Source of the DNA: JAUUZT01 sp964654015 | GTDB lineage: Bacteria; Chloroflexota; Dehalococcoidia; GIF9; AB-539-J10 | Assembly (NCBI GenBank): GCA_964654015.1 | Contig: CAZZHQ010000004.1 | Span: 1-57,982, forward strand | Direction: 5' to 3' | Length of the DNA stretch: 57,982 nt | Shown: piece by piece, positions 17,349 to 26,034 of the stretch | Layout: every line of letters begins with the position of its first letter | Position numbering within the stretch: position 1 is the stretch's first letter | Notes under the pieces: model-generated | Told to the model about the DNA's origin: nothing | The model's database searches: none | What the model saw: only the letters and a program-made list of their open reading frames with translations | Translations under genes and position numbers: made by a program

Positions 17349-18089
17349 ATGAAACCAAAGTTGGGATTTTTTGATTTCACCGGTTGTGAAGGGTGCCAGT
17401 TAGAGGTTATCAACTTTGAGACCGAATTGGTAGAGCTACTGAAACATGTGGATATCGTGAATTTCAGGGAGGCAATGCAGGAGAGAAGTGATGATTACGA
17501 CATAGCAGTCATTGATGGGTCAATCACCACAGAGGCAGGTATTGAGAGAATACAGAAAATTAGAAAGCAGGCAAAGATATTGATAACCATTGGAGCCTGT
17601 TCTTCTTCCGGTGGTGTAAACTGCCTGAAAAATTTCCGGTCTATGGAGGAAAATCTTAAAATAGTATATGGTGAGAGCGCTCACTACTATAATACCATTC
17701 CAGCACGGCCTGTCAGCGCAGTGGTGCCTGTTGACTATGAGCTTCCAGGCTGCCCTGTAAACAGGTTTGAGTTTGTCCAGTTAGTTAAAGCTTTACTTCT
17801 GGGTAAAAAATTTGAACTGCCTAATTACCCCATATGTGTTGAGTGCAAGGAGGCTGGAAATGTTTGTGTCTTTGAAGAAGGAGGAAGCTGCCTTGGCCCA
17901 GTAACTAGAGGAGGGTGTAATGCCATCTGCATTACCACCGGCCGTCACTGCTGGGGATGCCGCGGCCTGGTTAATGATCCCAATGTAGATTCAGAAAAAG
18001 AGATACTTCAGAAGTATGGCCTGAGTATTAAGGATATACTGGGTCAGTATAGATTATTTAATGGTTACTATCCGGAGGTGTCAAAATGA
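17349..18089 (+). CDS. hydD: Group 3b [NiFe]-hydrogenase small (delta) subunit
   Basis: 246 residues. The proximal cluster ligands are seen in FTGCEGCQLEV (about 10-20), GACSSSGG and PGCPVN. The C-terminal third is rich in Cys (CVECKEAGNVC, SCLGPVTRGGCNAIC, CWGC), fitting two further [4Fe-4S] clusters as in group 3b enzymes. No signal peptide. Its stop overlaps the start of the large subunit gene by 4 bp (ATGA). Confidence 0.9.
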   Translation: MKPKLGFFDFTGCEGCQLEVINFETELVELLKHVDIVNFREAMQERSDDYDIAVIDGSITTEAGIERIQKIRKQAKILITIGACSSSGGVNCLKNFRSMEENLKIVYGESAHYYNTIPARPVSAVVPVDYELPGCPVNRFEFVQLVKALLLGKKFELPNYPICVECKEAGNVCVFEEGGSCLGPVTRGGCNAICITTGRHCWGCRGLVNDPNVDSEKEILQKYGLSIKDILGQYRLFNGYYPEVSK

Positions 18090-19372
18090 CGAAACTGAAT
18101 ATCAACGTTCATCACGTAACTCGCGTAGAGGGACATGGTAATATTACTGTCAACGCCAGCAATGGCAATATAGAAGAGATAACCTGGGCAATACCAGAGT
18201 CTCCCCGTTTTTTCGAAGCCATGCTTAGAGGACTGAACTATAACGATGCCACCTTTATTGCGCCCAGAATCTGTGGTATTTGTTCCGTAGCTCATTCTAC
18301 TGCTTCTCTACAAGCAACAGAGGCTGCCTTCGGAGTTGAATTGAGCGAACAGTCTGTGCTGTTGCGAAAACTTCTATTCCATGCCGAGACCTTACAGAGT
18401 CACGTGCTTCACTTCTACTTCCTGGCAGCACCGGATTTCCTGGGTGTAGGCAGTGTCTTCCCCCTGGTCAACACTCACAAAGAAGTAGTGTTAAGAGCAC
18501 TTCGCTTGAAGAAACTGCCTAATGACCTGGCTGATATGCTAGCTGGCAGAAAGACACATCCCACTTCTTGTATTGTCGGCGGCTTTGCCAGATTTCCCGA
18601 AATCAGCCAGTTAAAGGCCATCAAGGAAAGGTTGATACAGGCCATGGACGACCTGGATGAATCTGTTAACCTGTTTAAAACGTTAAACATCCCCGAGTTT
18701 ACCAGGGAAACAGAATACATCGCCCTCAAAGACGCCGAGGAGTATGCCTTTATCTCCGGGGATATCTCCTCCACTGATACCGGCACGGTACCGATAACTG
18801 ATTATCTTAAGATAACAAACGAATTTTGCGTGCCGCAATCTACTGCCAAATTCAGTAAACATAACCGTAATTCCTACATGGTTGGAGCACTGGCGCGGTT
18901 TAATAATAACTATTCCCTGCTTTCACCTGGTGCACAAAAAGCGGCTGAGGAACTGGGCCTGAAGGCAATCTGCCACAACCCATACATGATAACCATAGCC
19001 CAGATTGTTGAATCGGTCCACGCTGTCGAAGATACACTGCGTATAATTGATCTACTAATAGCTCGAGGCATAAAGGAGGAGAAGCCAGTAGTCAAGGTTA
19101 AAGCAGGAAGAGGCGTCGGAGCCGTAGAAGCGCCTCGGGGTATTTTATTTCACGATTACACCTATGACGAGAAAGGCATCCTGACCAACGCAAATTGTGT
19201 TATTCCAACTAATCAAAACCATAATAATATCCAGATGGACATGGAAGCACTGGTACCAACAGTTATGGATAAATCTCAGGAGGCTATTACTCACCTGCTG
19301 GAGATGCTGGTGCGTGCTTATGACCCATGCATTTCCTGCTCAACTCACTACCTGAAAGTAAATTTCGTTTGA
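18086..19372 (+). CDS. hydA: Group 3b [NiFe]-hydrogenase large (alpha) subunit
   Basis: 428 residues with both Ni-binding motifs: RICGIC (C63, C66) and DPCISCSTH (C415, C418, H421). Just seven residues follow H421, a much shorter tail than in the HoxH-like protein of this window (24), but like the very short tail known for Pyrococcus hydrogenase I. A protease gene follows at once, so tail removal is still expected. With the delta, beta and gamma subunits it would form a cytoplasmic NADP(H)-linked hydrogenase that can also reduce sulfur in some relatives. Confidence 0.92.
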   Translation: MTKLNINVHHVTRVEGHGNITVNASNGNIEEITWAIPESPRFFEAMLRGLNYNDATFIAPRICGICSVAHSTASLQATEAAFGVELSEQSVLLRKLLFHAETLQSHVLHFYFLAAPDFLGVGSVFPLVNTHKEVVLRALRLKKLPNDLADMLAGRKTHPTSCIVGGFARFPEISQLKAIKERLIQAMDDLDESVNLFKTLNIPEFTRETEYIALKDAEEYAFISGDISSTDTGTVPITDYLKITNEFCVPQSTAKFSKHNRNSYMVGALARFNNNYSLLSPGAQKAAEELGLKAICHNPYMITIAQIVESVHAVEDTLRIIDLLIARGIKEEKPVVKVKAGRGVGAVEAPRGILFHDYTYDEKGILTNANCVIPTNQNHNNIQMDMEALVPTVMDKSQEAITHLLEMLVRAYDPCISCSTHYLKVNFV

Positions 19373-19377
19373 TAGTA

Positions 19378-19872
19378 ATGCCGAGAAAAACCGCTCCGAT
19401 AAAAATAATTATCCTGGGGATAGGCAACCTGCTCCTTAGCGATGAAGGACTGGGAGTTCATTTCGTACAAATGCTAGATAAAGATGGCCTGGGATACTCC
19501 AACCTAGAAATCATAGATGGTGGGATTTGCGCTGAGTTTGTATCTTACATCGAAGATGGTTGTAAGCTAATCGTAGTCGATGCCATTAAAGGAGGCGAAA
19601 AACCAGGAACAGTGTACTGCGTGAGTATCGATGACGTAATGGCACAATCAACCTCTCCTCCGCCATCACACGAAATGGGTGTTTTAGATAGCCTGAAGAT
19701 ACTGAAGTCCATAGGAATAGAACCTAAAGAGACCATTATTATTGGAATAGAACCAAAAAATTTAGAACCAGGTTTAGAGCTCTCACCAGAGGTAGTAGAA
19801 AAATTTAGTGAGCTCAATAGATTAGTAGTAGAGGAGATAAACAAGGTCAGACCACTTCTGGTATCGATTTAA
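19378..19872 (+). CDS. [NiFe]-hydrogenase maturation protease (group 3b)
   Basis: About 164 residues from ATG 19378; a longer reading to 19327 would lie inside the large subunit gene. Family marks are IIILGIGNLLLSDEGLG (with the Ni-sensing Glu), IVVDAI and PPSHEMG. It lies 5 bp after the large subunit and would cut the tail behind H421 of that protein. There is no clear ribosome site, which suggests coupling to the gene before. Its stop codon overlaps the stop of the convergent formate dehydrogenase gene, so there is no room for a terminator. Confidence 0.88.
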   Translation: MPRKTAPIKIIILGIGNLLLSDEGLGVHFVQMLDKDGLGYSNLEIIDGGICAEFVSYIEDGCKLIVVDAIKGGEKPGTVYCVSIDDVMAQSTSPPPSHEMGVLDSLKILKSIGIEPKETIIIGIEPKNLEPGLELSPEVVEKFSELNRLVVEEINKVRPLLVSI

Positions 19873-22559
19873 CACAGCTTTTCTATTTTTACCGCGGCTA
19901 CCTTTAGCTCAGGAATTTTTGCTACTGGATCAAGCGCATCATTGGTCAACAAATTCGCTGCCGCCTCACTAAAATGAAAAGGTATGAATACTTGGCCAGC
20001 ATTTACCCGCTCAGTGAGTTTTGCCTTTATCTTGATTTCTCCCCGGCGCGATATTACCTTCACCCAGTCATTATCGAGCACGTTCAATTTTTCTCCATCG
20101 GAAGGATTCAGTTCCATAAACCCTTCCCTGACAATATTATTCAACGCCTTTGCTCGCCGTGATAAGGAACCTGTATGGAAATGTTGGAGAATCCTTCCAG
20201 TATTAAGCAATATGGGATATTCCTCATCTGGCAATTCAGCAGGTGGAATATACTTTACAGCCGAAAAGAGCCCCTTTCCATTTGCCCGGTTAAACTTTTC
20301 ACTATAGAGATAAGGCGTACCAGGATGGTCTCGATTGAGGCAGGGCCACTGCAGGCCATCGCCTTCAAGACGATCGAAATGTACACCTCCATAAATGGGA
20401 GTTAACGACGCAATCTCATCCATCACCTCAGAAGGTGTCTGGTAATTCATCGGGTAATCCATTCTCTGGCTAAGTTCACAAATGATTTTCCAGTCCTGCA
20501 TACCCTTATCAAGTTCATCAACTGCTTTGCGAACACGCTGGATCCTGCGCCCTGTATTGGTAAAAGTCCCATCTTTCTCGAAAGAAGTAACTCCTGGAAG
20601 CACTACATCGGCCTTCTCCGCAGTCTCTGTCATGAAAACATCTTGAACTACCAGGAATTCCAGATTCTCCAGGCTTTCTTTCACATGATTTAAATTGGGC
20701 TCACTCATCATGGGGTTTTCCCCCATTACATAAAGTCCTTTAATCTTTCCTTTCGCGGCAGCGTTCATAATCTCTATCATAGTTAAACCCACATCAGCAG
20801 ACAATTTCGCTCCCCATGCCTTTTCGAATTTCTCCTGAACCAAATGATCCGTGACTACTTGATAGCCATTATAAACATTGGGTAAAGCTCCCAGGTCACA
20901 GGCCCCCTGGACATTGCTTTGCCCACGCAAGGGGTTCACCCCAGTGCCCTCTCTCCCAATACTTCCCGTAAGCATTGCCAAGTTTGCCAGCGATAAAACG
21001 TTATCAGTTCCAGTGATATGCTGGGTAATTCCCATGGCAAAAACAATTGAGGCTCTTTCCGCTCTGGCATACATTCTAGCCGCCGCAATCAGCTTGTCCT
21101 TAGGAATTCCCGTGATTTTCTCAACCAACTCAGGAGTATATTCAGTAATAACTTTCTTGAACTCCTCAAAGTTCTCGGTGCGGTTCTCTATGAACTCCCG
21201 GTCATACAGACCTTCCTTTATTATGATATTCATCAAGCCGTTAATCCAGGCAACATCACTTCCGCCTCTTTGCCTCATCCATACGTCCGCATGTATCGCA
21301 AGTTCAATCTCGCGAGGATCAACTACAATCAATTTTAGTTTTTCATAGGTTGCCAGGTGTTTAAGGAAATCTCCTATCACTGGGTGAGTTTCGGTAGTAT
21401 TGGAACCAGTGATAAGGACAACATCCGACTTTTCGAATTCACGCACTGAGTTCGTCATCGCACCACTACCAAAAGCTCTGGCAAGCCCTGCCACAGTAGA
21501 GGCATGGCAAAGACGGGCACAGTGATCAACATTGTTGGTGCTGAAACAGGAACGAATGAACTTCTGAAAGAGATAGTTCTCTTCATTAGTACATTTTGCA
21601 GAGGAAAGGCCTGCAAGGGAATTGCTTCCATATCTATTTCTCAGTTCCTTAAACTTGCTGGCAACATAATCCAGGGCTTCACCCCAGCTCGCCTCTTTAA
21701 ATTCGCCGTTTCGCTTAATCAGTGGCACGGTAAGGCGATCTGGATGGTTAACATAATCAAGTCCAAATCGTCCTTTAACGCAAAGATGCCCTTTGTTATC
21801 AACTCCATCTTCGACTCCATACACCTTCACCAGCTTATTATCCTTGACATTCAATTCCAACTGGCAACCAACGCCACAATACGGACATGTCGTCTCTACT
21901 TTTTGGAATTCCCAATTCCTTCCTTGGAAGCGAGCCATCTTCTCAGTCAAAGCTCCGGTAGGACAAGCCTGAAGACAGGCACCACAAGAAACGCATTCGG
22001 TCTGTACCAATGGTTCATTTAATCCCGCTCCGACAGCAAGCTTCGGGCCACGATTGGTGAATTCCAGTATGTTTTGACCGGCTATTTCAGCACATGCACG
22101 AACGCAGCGACCACAAAAAATGCATAAGTTCGGATCTCTCCTTATCACCTCGCTCGAATCCTCAATCGGTCCAACTGTCTTGTTGATAGTGAAACGCACC
22201 ATATCAATCCCAAACTGGTAGATCAGGTCCTGCAATTCACATTTACCATTGCTTTCGCAGGTCAAACAGTTATGTTCATGCTCCGATAAAATCATCTCCA
22301 GTTGTAATCGTCGTAATTCATTTAGTTCTTCATCTTCCGTTATAACTTCCATCCCATCAGCTACAATTGTGCAACAGGCTGCAACCAGCCCTCGCATACC
22401 CTTTACTTTAACGAGGCAGAGTCGGCAGGCCCCGATAGAGCTCAGACCATTTTTGTAACACAGATGCGGAATCTTGAAACCATTCTCTTCACAAACATCT
22501 AATAGATTGCCACCAACTTCAGCCTTTAAAGCCTTTCCATTTATTAATATATCAGCCAT
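19869..22559 (-). CDS. fdhA: Formate dehydrogenase alpha subunit (Mo-bisMGD, Cys type)
   Basis: 896 residues. In order: [2Fe-2S] domain (CYKNGLSSIGACRLC), His-Cys cluster ending CESNGKCELQ, two [4Fe-4S] motifs (CIFCGRCVRAC and CVSCGACLQACP), the [4Fe-4S] motif CPYCGVGCQ at about 225-233, then the catalytic Mo-bisMGD domain. DHCARLCHASTVAGL puts C351 where selenoenzymes have Sec, followed by the catalytic His. It oxidises formate to CO2 or the reverse. With the NuoE- and NuoF-like genes upstream it forms an NAD(P)-linked soluble enzyme. No signal peptide. Confidence 0.9.
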   Translation of the reverse strand: MADILINGKALKAEVGGNLLDVCEENGFKIPHLCYKNGLSSIGACRLCLVKVKGMRGLVAACCTIVADGMEVITEDEELNELRRLQLEMILSEHEHNCLTCESNGKCELQDLIYQFGIDMVRFTINKTVGPIEDSSEVIRRDPNLCIFCGRCVRACAEIAGQNILEFTNRGPKLAVGAGLNEPLVQTECVSCGACLQACPTGALTEKMARFQGRNWEFQKVETTCPYCGVGCQLELNVKDNKLVKVYGVEDGVDNKGHLCVKGRFGLDYVNHPDRLTVPLIKRNGEFKEASWGEALDYVASKFKELRNRYGSNSLAGLSSAKCTNEENYLFQKFIRSCFSTNNVDHCARLCHASTVAGLARAFGSGAMTNSVREFEKSDVVLITGSNTTETHPVIGDFLKHLATYEKLKLIVVDPREIELAIHADVWMRQRGGSDVAWINGLMNIIIKEGLYDREFIENRTENFEEFKKVITEYTPELVEKITGIPKDKLIAAARMYARAERASIVFAMGITQHITGTDNVLSLANLAMLTGSIGREGTGVNPLRGQSNVQGACDLGALPNVYNGYQVVTDHLVQEKFEKAWGAKLSADVGLTMIEIMNAAAKGKIKGLYVMGENPMMSEPNLNHVKESLENLEFLVVQDVFMTETAEKADVVLPGVTSFEKDGTFTNTGRRIQRVRKAVDELDKGMQDWKIICELSQRMDYPMNYQTPSEVMDEIASLTPIYGGVHFDRLEGDGLQWPCLNRDHPGTPYLYSEKFNRANGKGLFSAVKYIPPAELPDEEYPILLNTGRILQHFHTGSLSRRAKALNNIVREGFMELNPSDGEKLNVLDNDWVKVISRRGEIKIKAKLTERVNAGQVFIPFHFSEAAANLLTNDALDPVAKIPELKVAAVKIEKLC

Positions 22560-22572
22560 CTTTTTCCTTCTC

Positions 22573-24456
22573 CTAACCAGTCGTAGCTACAGGGATAGGT
22601 CTCTCAGGGACTTCAATCTTCTCGCCTGAAACCTTTAGAACAGCACCGAATCGTTCAGGACAAACATCGAGACACGAACCACATTTAATGCACTTGTTCT
22701 GATCGATGACATGTACCATTCGCTTGCCCCCTTGAATGGCACTAACAGGACACTTGCGAGCACAGATGCCGCAACCCGTACATTTTTCTGGCAGAATATA
22801 GAATGAGATCAAGTTTCTACACACCAAGGCAGGGCATTTTTTATCAATTATATGTGCCTCATATTCATTCAAGAAGTGTCGTATGGTGCTCAGAGTTGGA
22901 TTTGCCGCGGTCTGCCCAAGCGCACAGAGAGCTGTTTTATTAATGCCTTCTGCCAAATTCTTTAATATATCGAGGTCCTCAATCTCTCCTCTGCCTTCTG
23001 TTATTTTAGTGAGTATCTCTATCATCAAGGGAAGACCTTTCCTGCAAGGCAAGCACTTGCCACAAGACTCATCTCTATCAAACTCCAGAAAGAACCGTGC
23101 CGTATCTACCATGCAAGAATCTTCATCCAGGATAACCATTCCACCAGAACCCATCATAGAGCCAATCGTTTTAAGGGATTCATAATCTATGGGCAAGTTC
23201 AGATGCTCTACCGGAACACACCCACCAGAAGGACCGCCTAACTGTGCAGCCTTGAACTTCTTGCCATTAGGAATTCCACCACCAATGTCAAAGACTATTT
23301 CACCAAGAGTAGTTCCCATTGGAACTTCAACAAGTCCAGTATTATTAATCTTGCCTGTCAGACAAAAGACTTTGGTTCCTTTAGTCCCTTCTGTTCCAAC
23401 GGAACTCCACCACTCAGCACCTTTTCTGATAATTAGAGGAATATTTGCTAACGTACCAATATTATTTATTATAGTTGGTTTTCCGAATAAACCCTCATTT
23501 GCTGGAAAAGGAGGCCTCGGACGAGGATTTCCTCTTTTTCCTTCTAATGAAGCCAGCAATGCAGTTTCTTCTCCACAAACAAATGCCCCAGAACCAAGAA
23601 AAATCTCTATATCAAAATTAAATGAGGTACCTAAGATTTTCTCCCCCAATAGTCCGTATTTCCTCGCCTGCGTGAGAGCAGTCTCTAAAGCTTCTACTGC
23701 CAGCGGATATTCTGCCCTCATGTATATATATCCTTTGCTAGCACCAATAGCGTATCCAGCTATAACCATTCCTTCCAGGATGGCATGTGGATTGCCTTCC
23801 GCCTCAGCTCTATTCATATACGCACCAGGATCACCCTCATCACCATTGCAAACTACATACTTCGTGGTTCCTTTTGCTTTATTCGCAAAACCCCATTTAA
23901 CCCCTGTAGGAAAGCCTGCCCCACCCCTACCCCTTAAACCTGACTCTTTAACCTCACTAATCACCTCCAAACTATCCATTTGCAGGGCTTTTACCAAGGC
24001 CTGATATCCATCATAATAAATATAATCATCTATTTTCAGGGGATCTATTTTACCTAATAACTCGGTTGCCCTCTTTACTTGCTTCGTGAAAAAGGGGATA
24101 TTCTGATCTATGACATAATCTCCAACAATCTCTCCCCCTTTTATATGACTATCCACTATCCTTTTAACTTTTTGCTCATCAAGAAATCCGTACATAGTAT
24201 TGGAACCATCTTTTTCTAGAACAGTGATACACGGTTCAAAACAACAGCAACCAATACAGGAATACTCCATGACCTCAACTTCAGATATTTTTTTCTGCTG
24301 CAACTCTAATTCGAAAGTCTCTAAAATCTTCTTAGAGCCTGATGCTATCCCGCATGTCGAGCCATGAACTATTATCCGTGTTTTTCTTTCATCCCCAGCC
24401 TTCTTTTTGTTTATTTGCTCTTTTAACACCGTGAACCGCTTGAAAGATTCAATCAT
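22573..24456 (-). CDS. fdhB: NuoF-like flavoprotein of formate dehydrogenase, with ferredoxin tail
   Basis: 627 residues. A thioredoxin-fold [2Fe-2S] domain (HGSTCGIASGS and CIGCCCFEPC) is followed by the FMN/NADH domain (GLRGRGGAGFPT, CNGDEGDPGAYMNR), the [4Fe-4S] motif ESCGKCLPCR, and a C-terminal two-cluster ferredoxin domain (CTGCGICARKCP and CIKCGSCLDVCP). The ferredoxin tail is the form seen in HydB/HndC-type bifurcating enzymes. ATG 24456 has a TGAGGTGA site. It lies between the NuoE-like and FdhA genes, 13 bp from each. Confidence 0.9.
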   Translation of the reverse strand: MIESFKRFTVLKEQINKKKAGDERKTRIIVHGSTCGIASGSKKILETFELELQQKKISEVEVMEYSCIGCCCFEPCITVLEKDGSNTMYGFLDEQKVKRIVDSHIKGGEIVGDYVIDQNIPFFTKQVKRATELLGKIDPLKIDDYIYYDGYQALVKALQMDSLEVISEVKESGLRGRGGAGFPTGVKWGFANKAKGTTKYVVCNGDEGDPGAYMNRAEAEGNPHAILEGMVIAGYAIGASKGYIYMRAEYPLAVEALETALTQARKYGLLGEKILGTSFNFDIEIFLGSGAFVCGEETALLASLEGKRGNPRPRPPFPANEGLFGKPTIINNIGTLANIPLIIRKGAEWWSSVGTEGTKGTKVFCLTGKINNTGLVEVPMGTTLGEIVFDIGGGIPNGKKFKAAQLGGPSGGCVPVEHLNLPIDYESLKTIGSMMGSGGMVILDEDSCMVDTARFFLEFDRDESCGKCLPCRKGLPLMIEILTKITEGRGEIEDLDILKNLAEGINKTALCALGQTAANPTLSTIRHFLNEYEAHIIDKKCPALVCRNLISFYILPEKCTGCGICARKCPVSAIQGGKRMVHVIDQNKCIKCGSCLDVCPERFGAVLKVSGEKIEVPERPIPVATTG

Positions 24457-24468
24457 TTTCGCATCACC

Positions 24469-24948
24469 TCAATTGTATTTCTCTAATACCTCTTTAACTT
24501 TCGCCGGCTTCATCCACCCATATATCTTTCCGTCAACCGATATCACAGGACCAATAGCACAACACCCCAGACACCTGAGAATTTCCAAAGAAAATCTCTT
24601 ATCAGTAGTGGTTTCTCCTGGCTCTATCCCATACTGCATCTTTATTTCATCTACAATACCCTGGGCTCCCCGCACATAGCAGGCCGTACCCATGCAGATA
24701 CTTATAGTATGTTTTCCAGGGGGAGTTAATCTAAAGAAGTTATAGAAACTAACTATGCCATATACTTTGCTTTTAGAAATCCTTAGCCTTTGAGCAATTA
24801 GCTTCTGTCCCATCAGTGGCATATATCCCAAAATATTTTGCACCTCCTGCAAAATATGCACCAGTTGACTAGGATCATCATAGTTAGTCTTGAGAATATC
24901 ATCTATCGTTGCCAGTTCATCCTGTGTCAACTCATTATATATTTCCAA
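24469..24948 (-). CDS. fdhC: NuoE-like [2Fe-2S] subunit of formate dehydrogenase
   Basis: 159 residues; [2Fe-2S] ligands in ICMGTACYVRG (about 104-114) and RCLGCCAIGP (about 138-147). First gene of the three-gene formate dehydrogenase operon. The start is TTG at 24948, fixed by an AGGAGG site 7 bp upstream. It is clearly a paralogue of the HoxE-like protein at 10126-10638. Electrons would pass through it to the NuoF-like flavin subunit. Confidence 0.88.
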   Translation of the reverse strand: MEIYNELTQDELATIDDILKTNYDDPSQLVHILQEVQNILGYMPLMGQKLIAQRLRISKSKVYGIVSFYNFFRLTPPGKHTISICMGTACYVRGAQGIVDEIKMQYGIEPGETTTDKRFSLEILRCLGCCAIGPVISVDGKIYGWMKPAKVKEVLEKYN

Positions 24949-24984
24949 GATTTACCTCCTGTTTTTTATACCAGAAAAAGCCCT

Positions 24985-25006
24985 TTGTGATTGCTTGATT
25001 TCACAA
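24985..25006. promoter_or_regulatory. Inverted repeat upstream of formate dehydrogenase operon
   Basis: TTGTGA, 10 bp, TCACAA: a perfect 6-bp half-site palindrome, 37 bp before the first gene of the operon. It resembles a CRP/FNR-type half-site (TGTGA) but the spacing is N10 rather than N6, so the regulator is not known. The remaining stretch 25007-25260 is AT-rich and shows no gene. Confidence 0.45.
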
Positions 25007-25263
25007 TACTGGAACCACAAAATTAGGCAATTCTACCATACTTTTACACCCCCAAATATATCTTCTCCCTGCTATAGTATTTATAAGGGATCTCCCTGCC
25101 TGCAATATAATGTCCTTTCTTTATACCCTGCAAACCTTAATAGAACATTTCCCTGTAAGAGAATTTATGCCTCTTATAATATCAAGGTAAAAAGCAAGCA
25201 GGGAAACATTCTAATGCTATAGTCCTCACAGAATAACAATAATGATGATGAATTTGTTCCCGA

Positions 25264-25565
25264 ATTGGACCCTATCGCATTATGGTGCGAATCCGTTCGT
25301 TTGAAACCAACGTTGAGCAACTTCTTCTCAATGAGGAAGTACTTGGCTATGTCCACCTATATATCGGGCAGGAGCGATGGCAAGTCTCAGAAAGAAGGAC
25401 TATATTACTTCTACCCACAGGGGCCATTGGCATATGATTGCAAAGGGCGCAGACGTTGGTAAGATGATGTCAGAACTATATGGGAAAGTGACAGATTATT
25501 GTCGTGGCAAGGCAAGATCAATGCAACATTTTTATTACCAGTATCGCTCTAGCCATAATTTGTAG
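25264..25565 (+). pseudogene. Relic of a thiamine-dependent dehydrogenase E1-alpha gene
   Basis: The first frame (from about 25282) reads MVRIRSFETNVEQLL and VLGYVHLYIGQE, typical of the N-terminus of pyruvate/acetoin dehydrogenase E1-alpha. After 25374 the match goes on in another frame as RKKDYITSTHRGHWHMIAKG and GKMMSELYGKVTDYCRGK, ending at TAG 25563. About 100 of the usual 320 or so residues remain, with a frameshift plus a small deletion, and the thiamine-binding motif is gone. No E1-beta or E2 gene is near. This is a dead fragment. Confidence 0.8.
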
Positions 25566-25594
25566 TAATCCAGTCACTTGTATTGTTATTTATT

Positions 25595-26002
25595 CTACCT
25601 TATTACCACATTAGGCCCTGCCGTAGTTATGTAAATCGAATCTACTTTAACTATTACCACACCTTTAGGGTTTAGTTGAGAAGCTATACTTTTAGTCCAG
25701 TCGACTTCACTATTGAATAGCTCTCCCGATCTCTACCTCTTTGCTTTACCTTTGAATTGGTATCCTATTGATTTGCCTGTATCCATCTTTGCCCATACTG
25801 ACACTGATACCATTGGATTGGCCTCTATATTCTGTATAGTCTTCCTCATAAAGTTATCTACAAGGATTATCTCATCATCAGAGACAATTTTTGCAAAGGT
25901 TATTGGTACTGCATTTGGCTCACCGTCAGGCGACGCTGTTGCTATTACGAAAGGCTTCCCTTTCTCTGCGACTTCTTTCATTTCCTCCGTGAACTTTATC
26001 AA
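25595..26002 (-). pseudogene. FMN-binding split-barrel (pyridoxamine oxidase-like) gene with in-frame TAG
   Basis: From TTG 26002 (strong AGGAGG site) 89 codons read as a pyridoxamine 5'-phosphate oxidase-like flavin barrel (PFVIATASPDGEPNAVP). A TAG at 25733-25735 stops it, but the same frame goes on for 45 more codons (SGELFNSEVDWTKS, NPKGVVIVKVDSIY) with clear family character up to TAG at 25595. The whole reading of 134 sense codons plus the inner TAG has the normal family length. One base change explains the break, so this is a young pseudogene, a sequence error or a shortened protein. Confidence 0.75.
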
Positions 26003-26034
26003 TTTTCCTCCTTATTCTTGTTTATAGTCGTTTA

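Noticed and set aside
21503..21520. Selenocysteine in formate dehydrogenase
   Set aside because: The active-site codon is a normal Cys codon (C351) and no in-frame TGA is needed for a full-length product.
25733..25735. Pyrrolysine or programmed read-through at the TAG
   Set aside because: There is no pyl gene in the window and this flavin-barrel family is not known for it; a point mutation is simpler.
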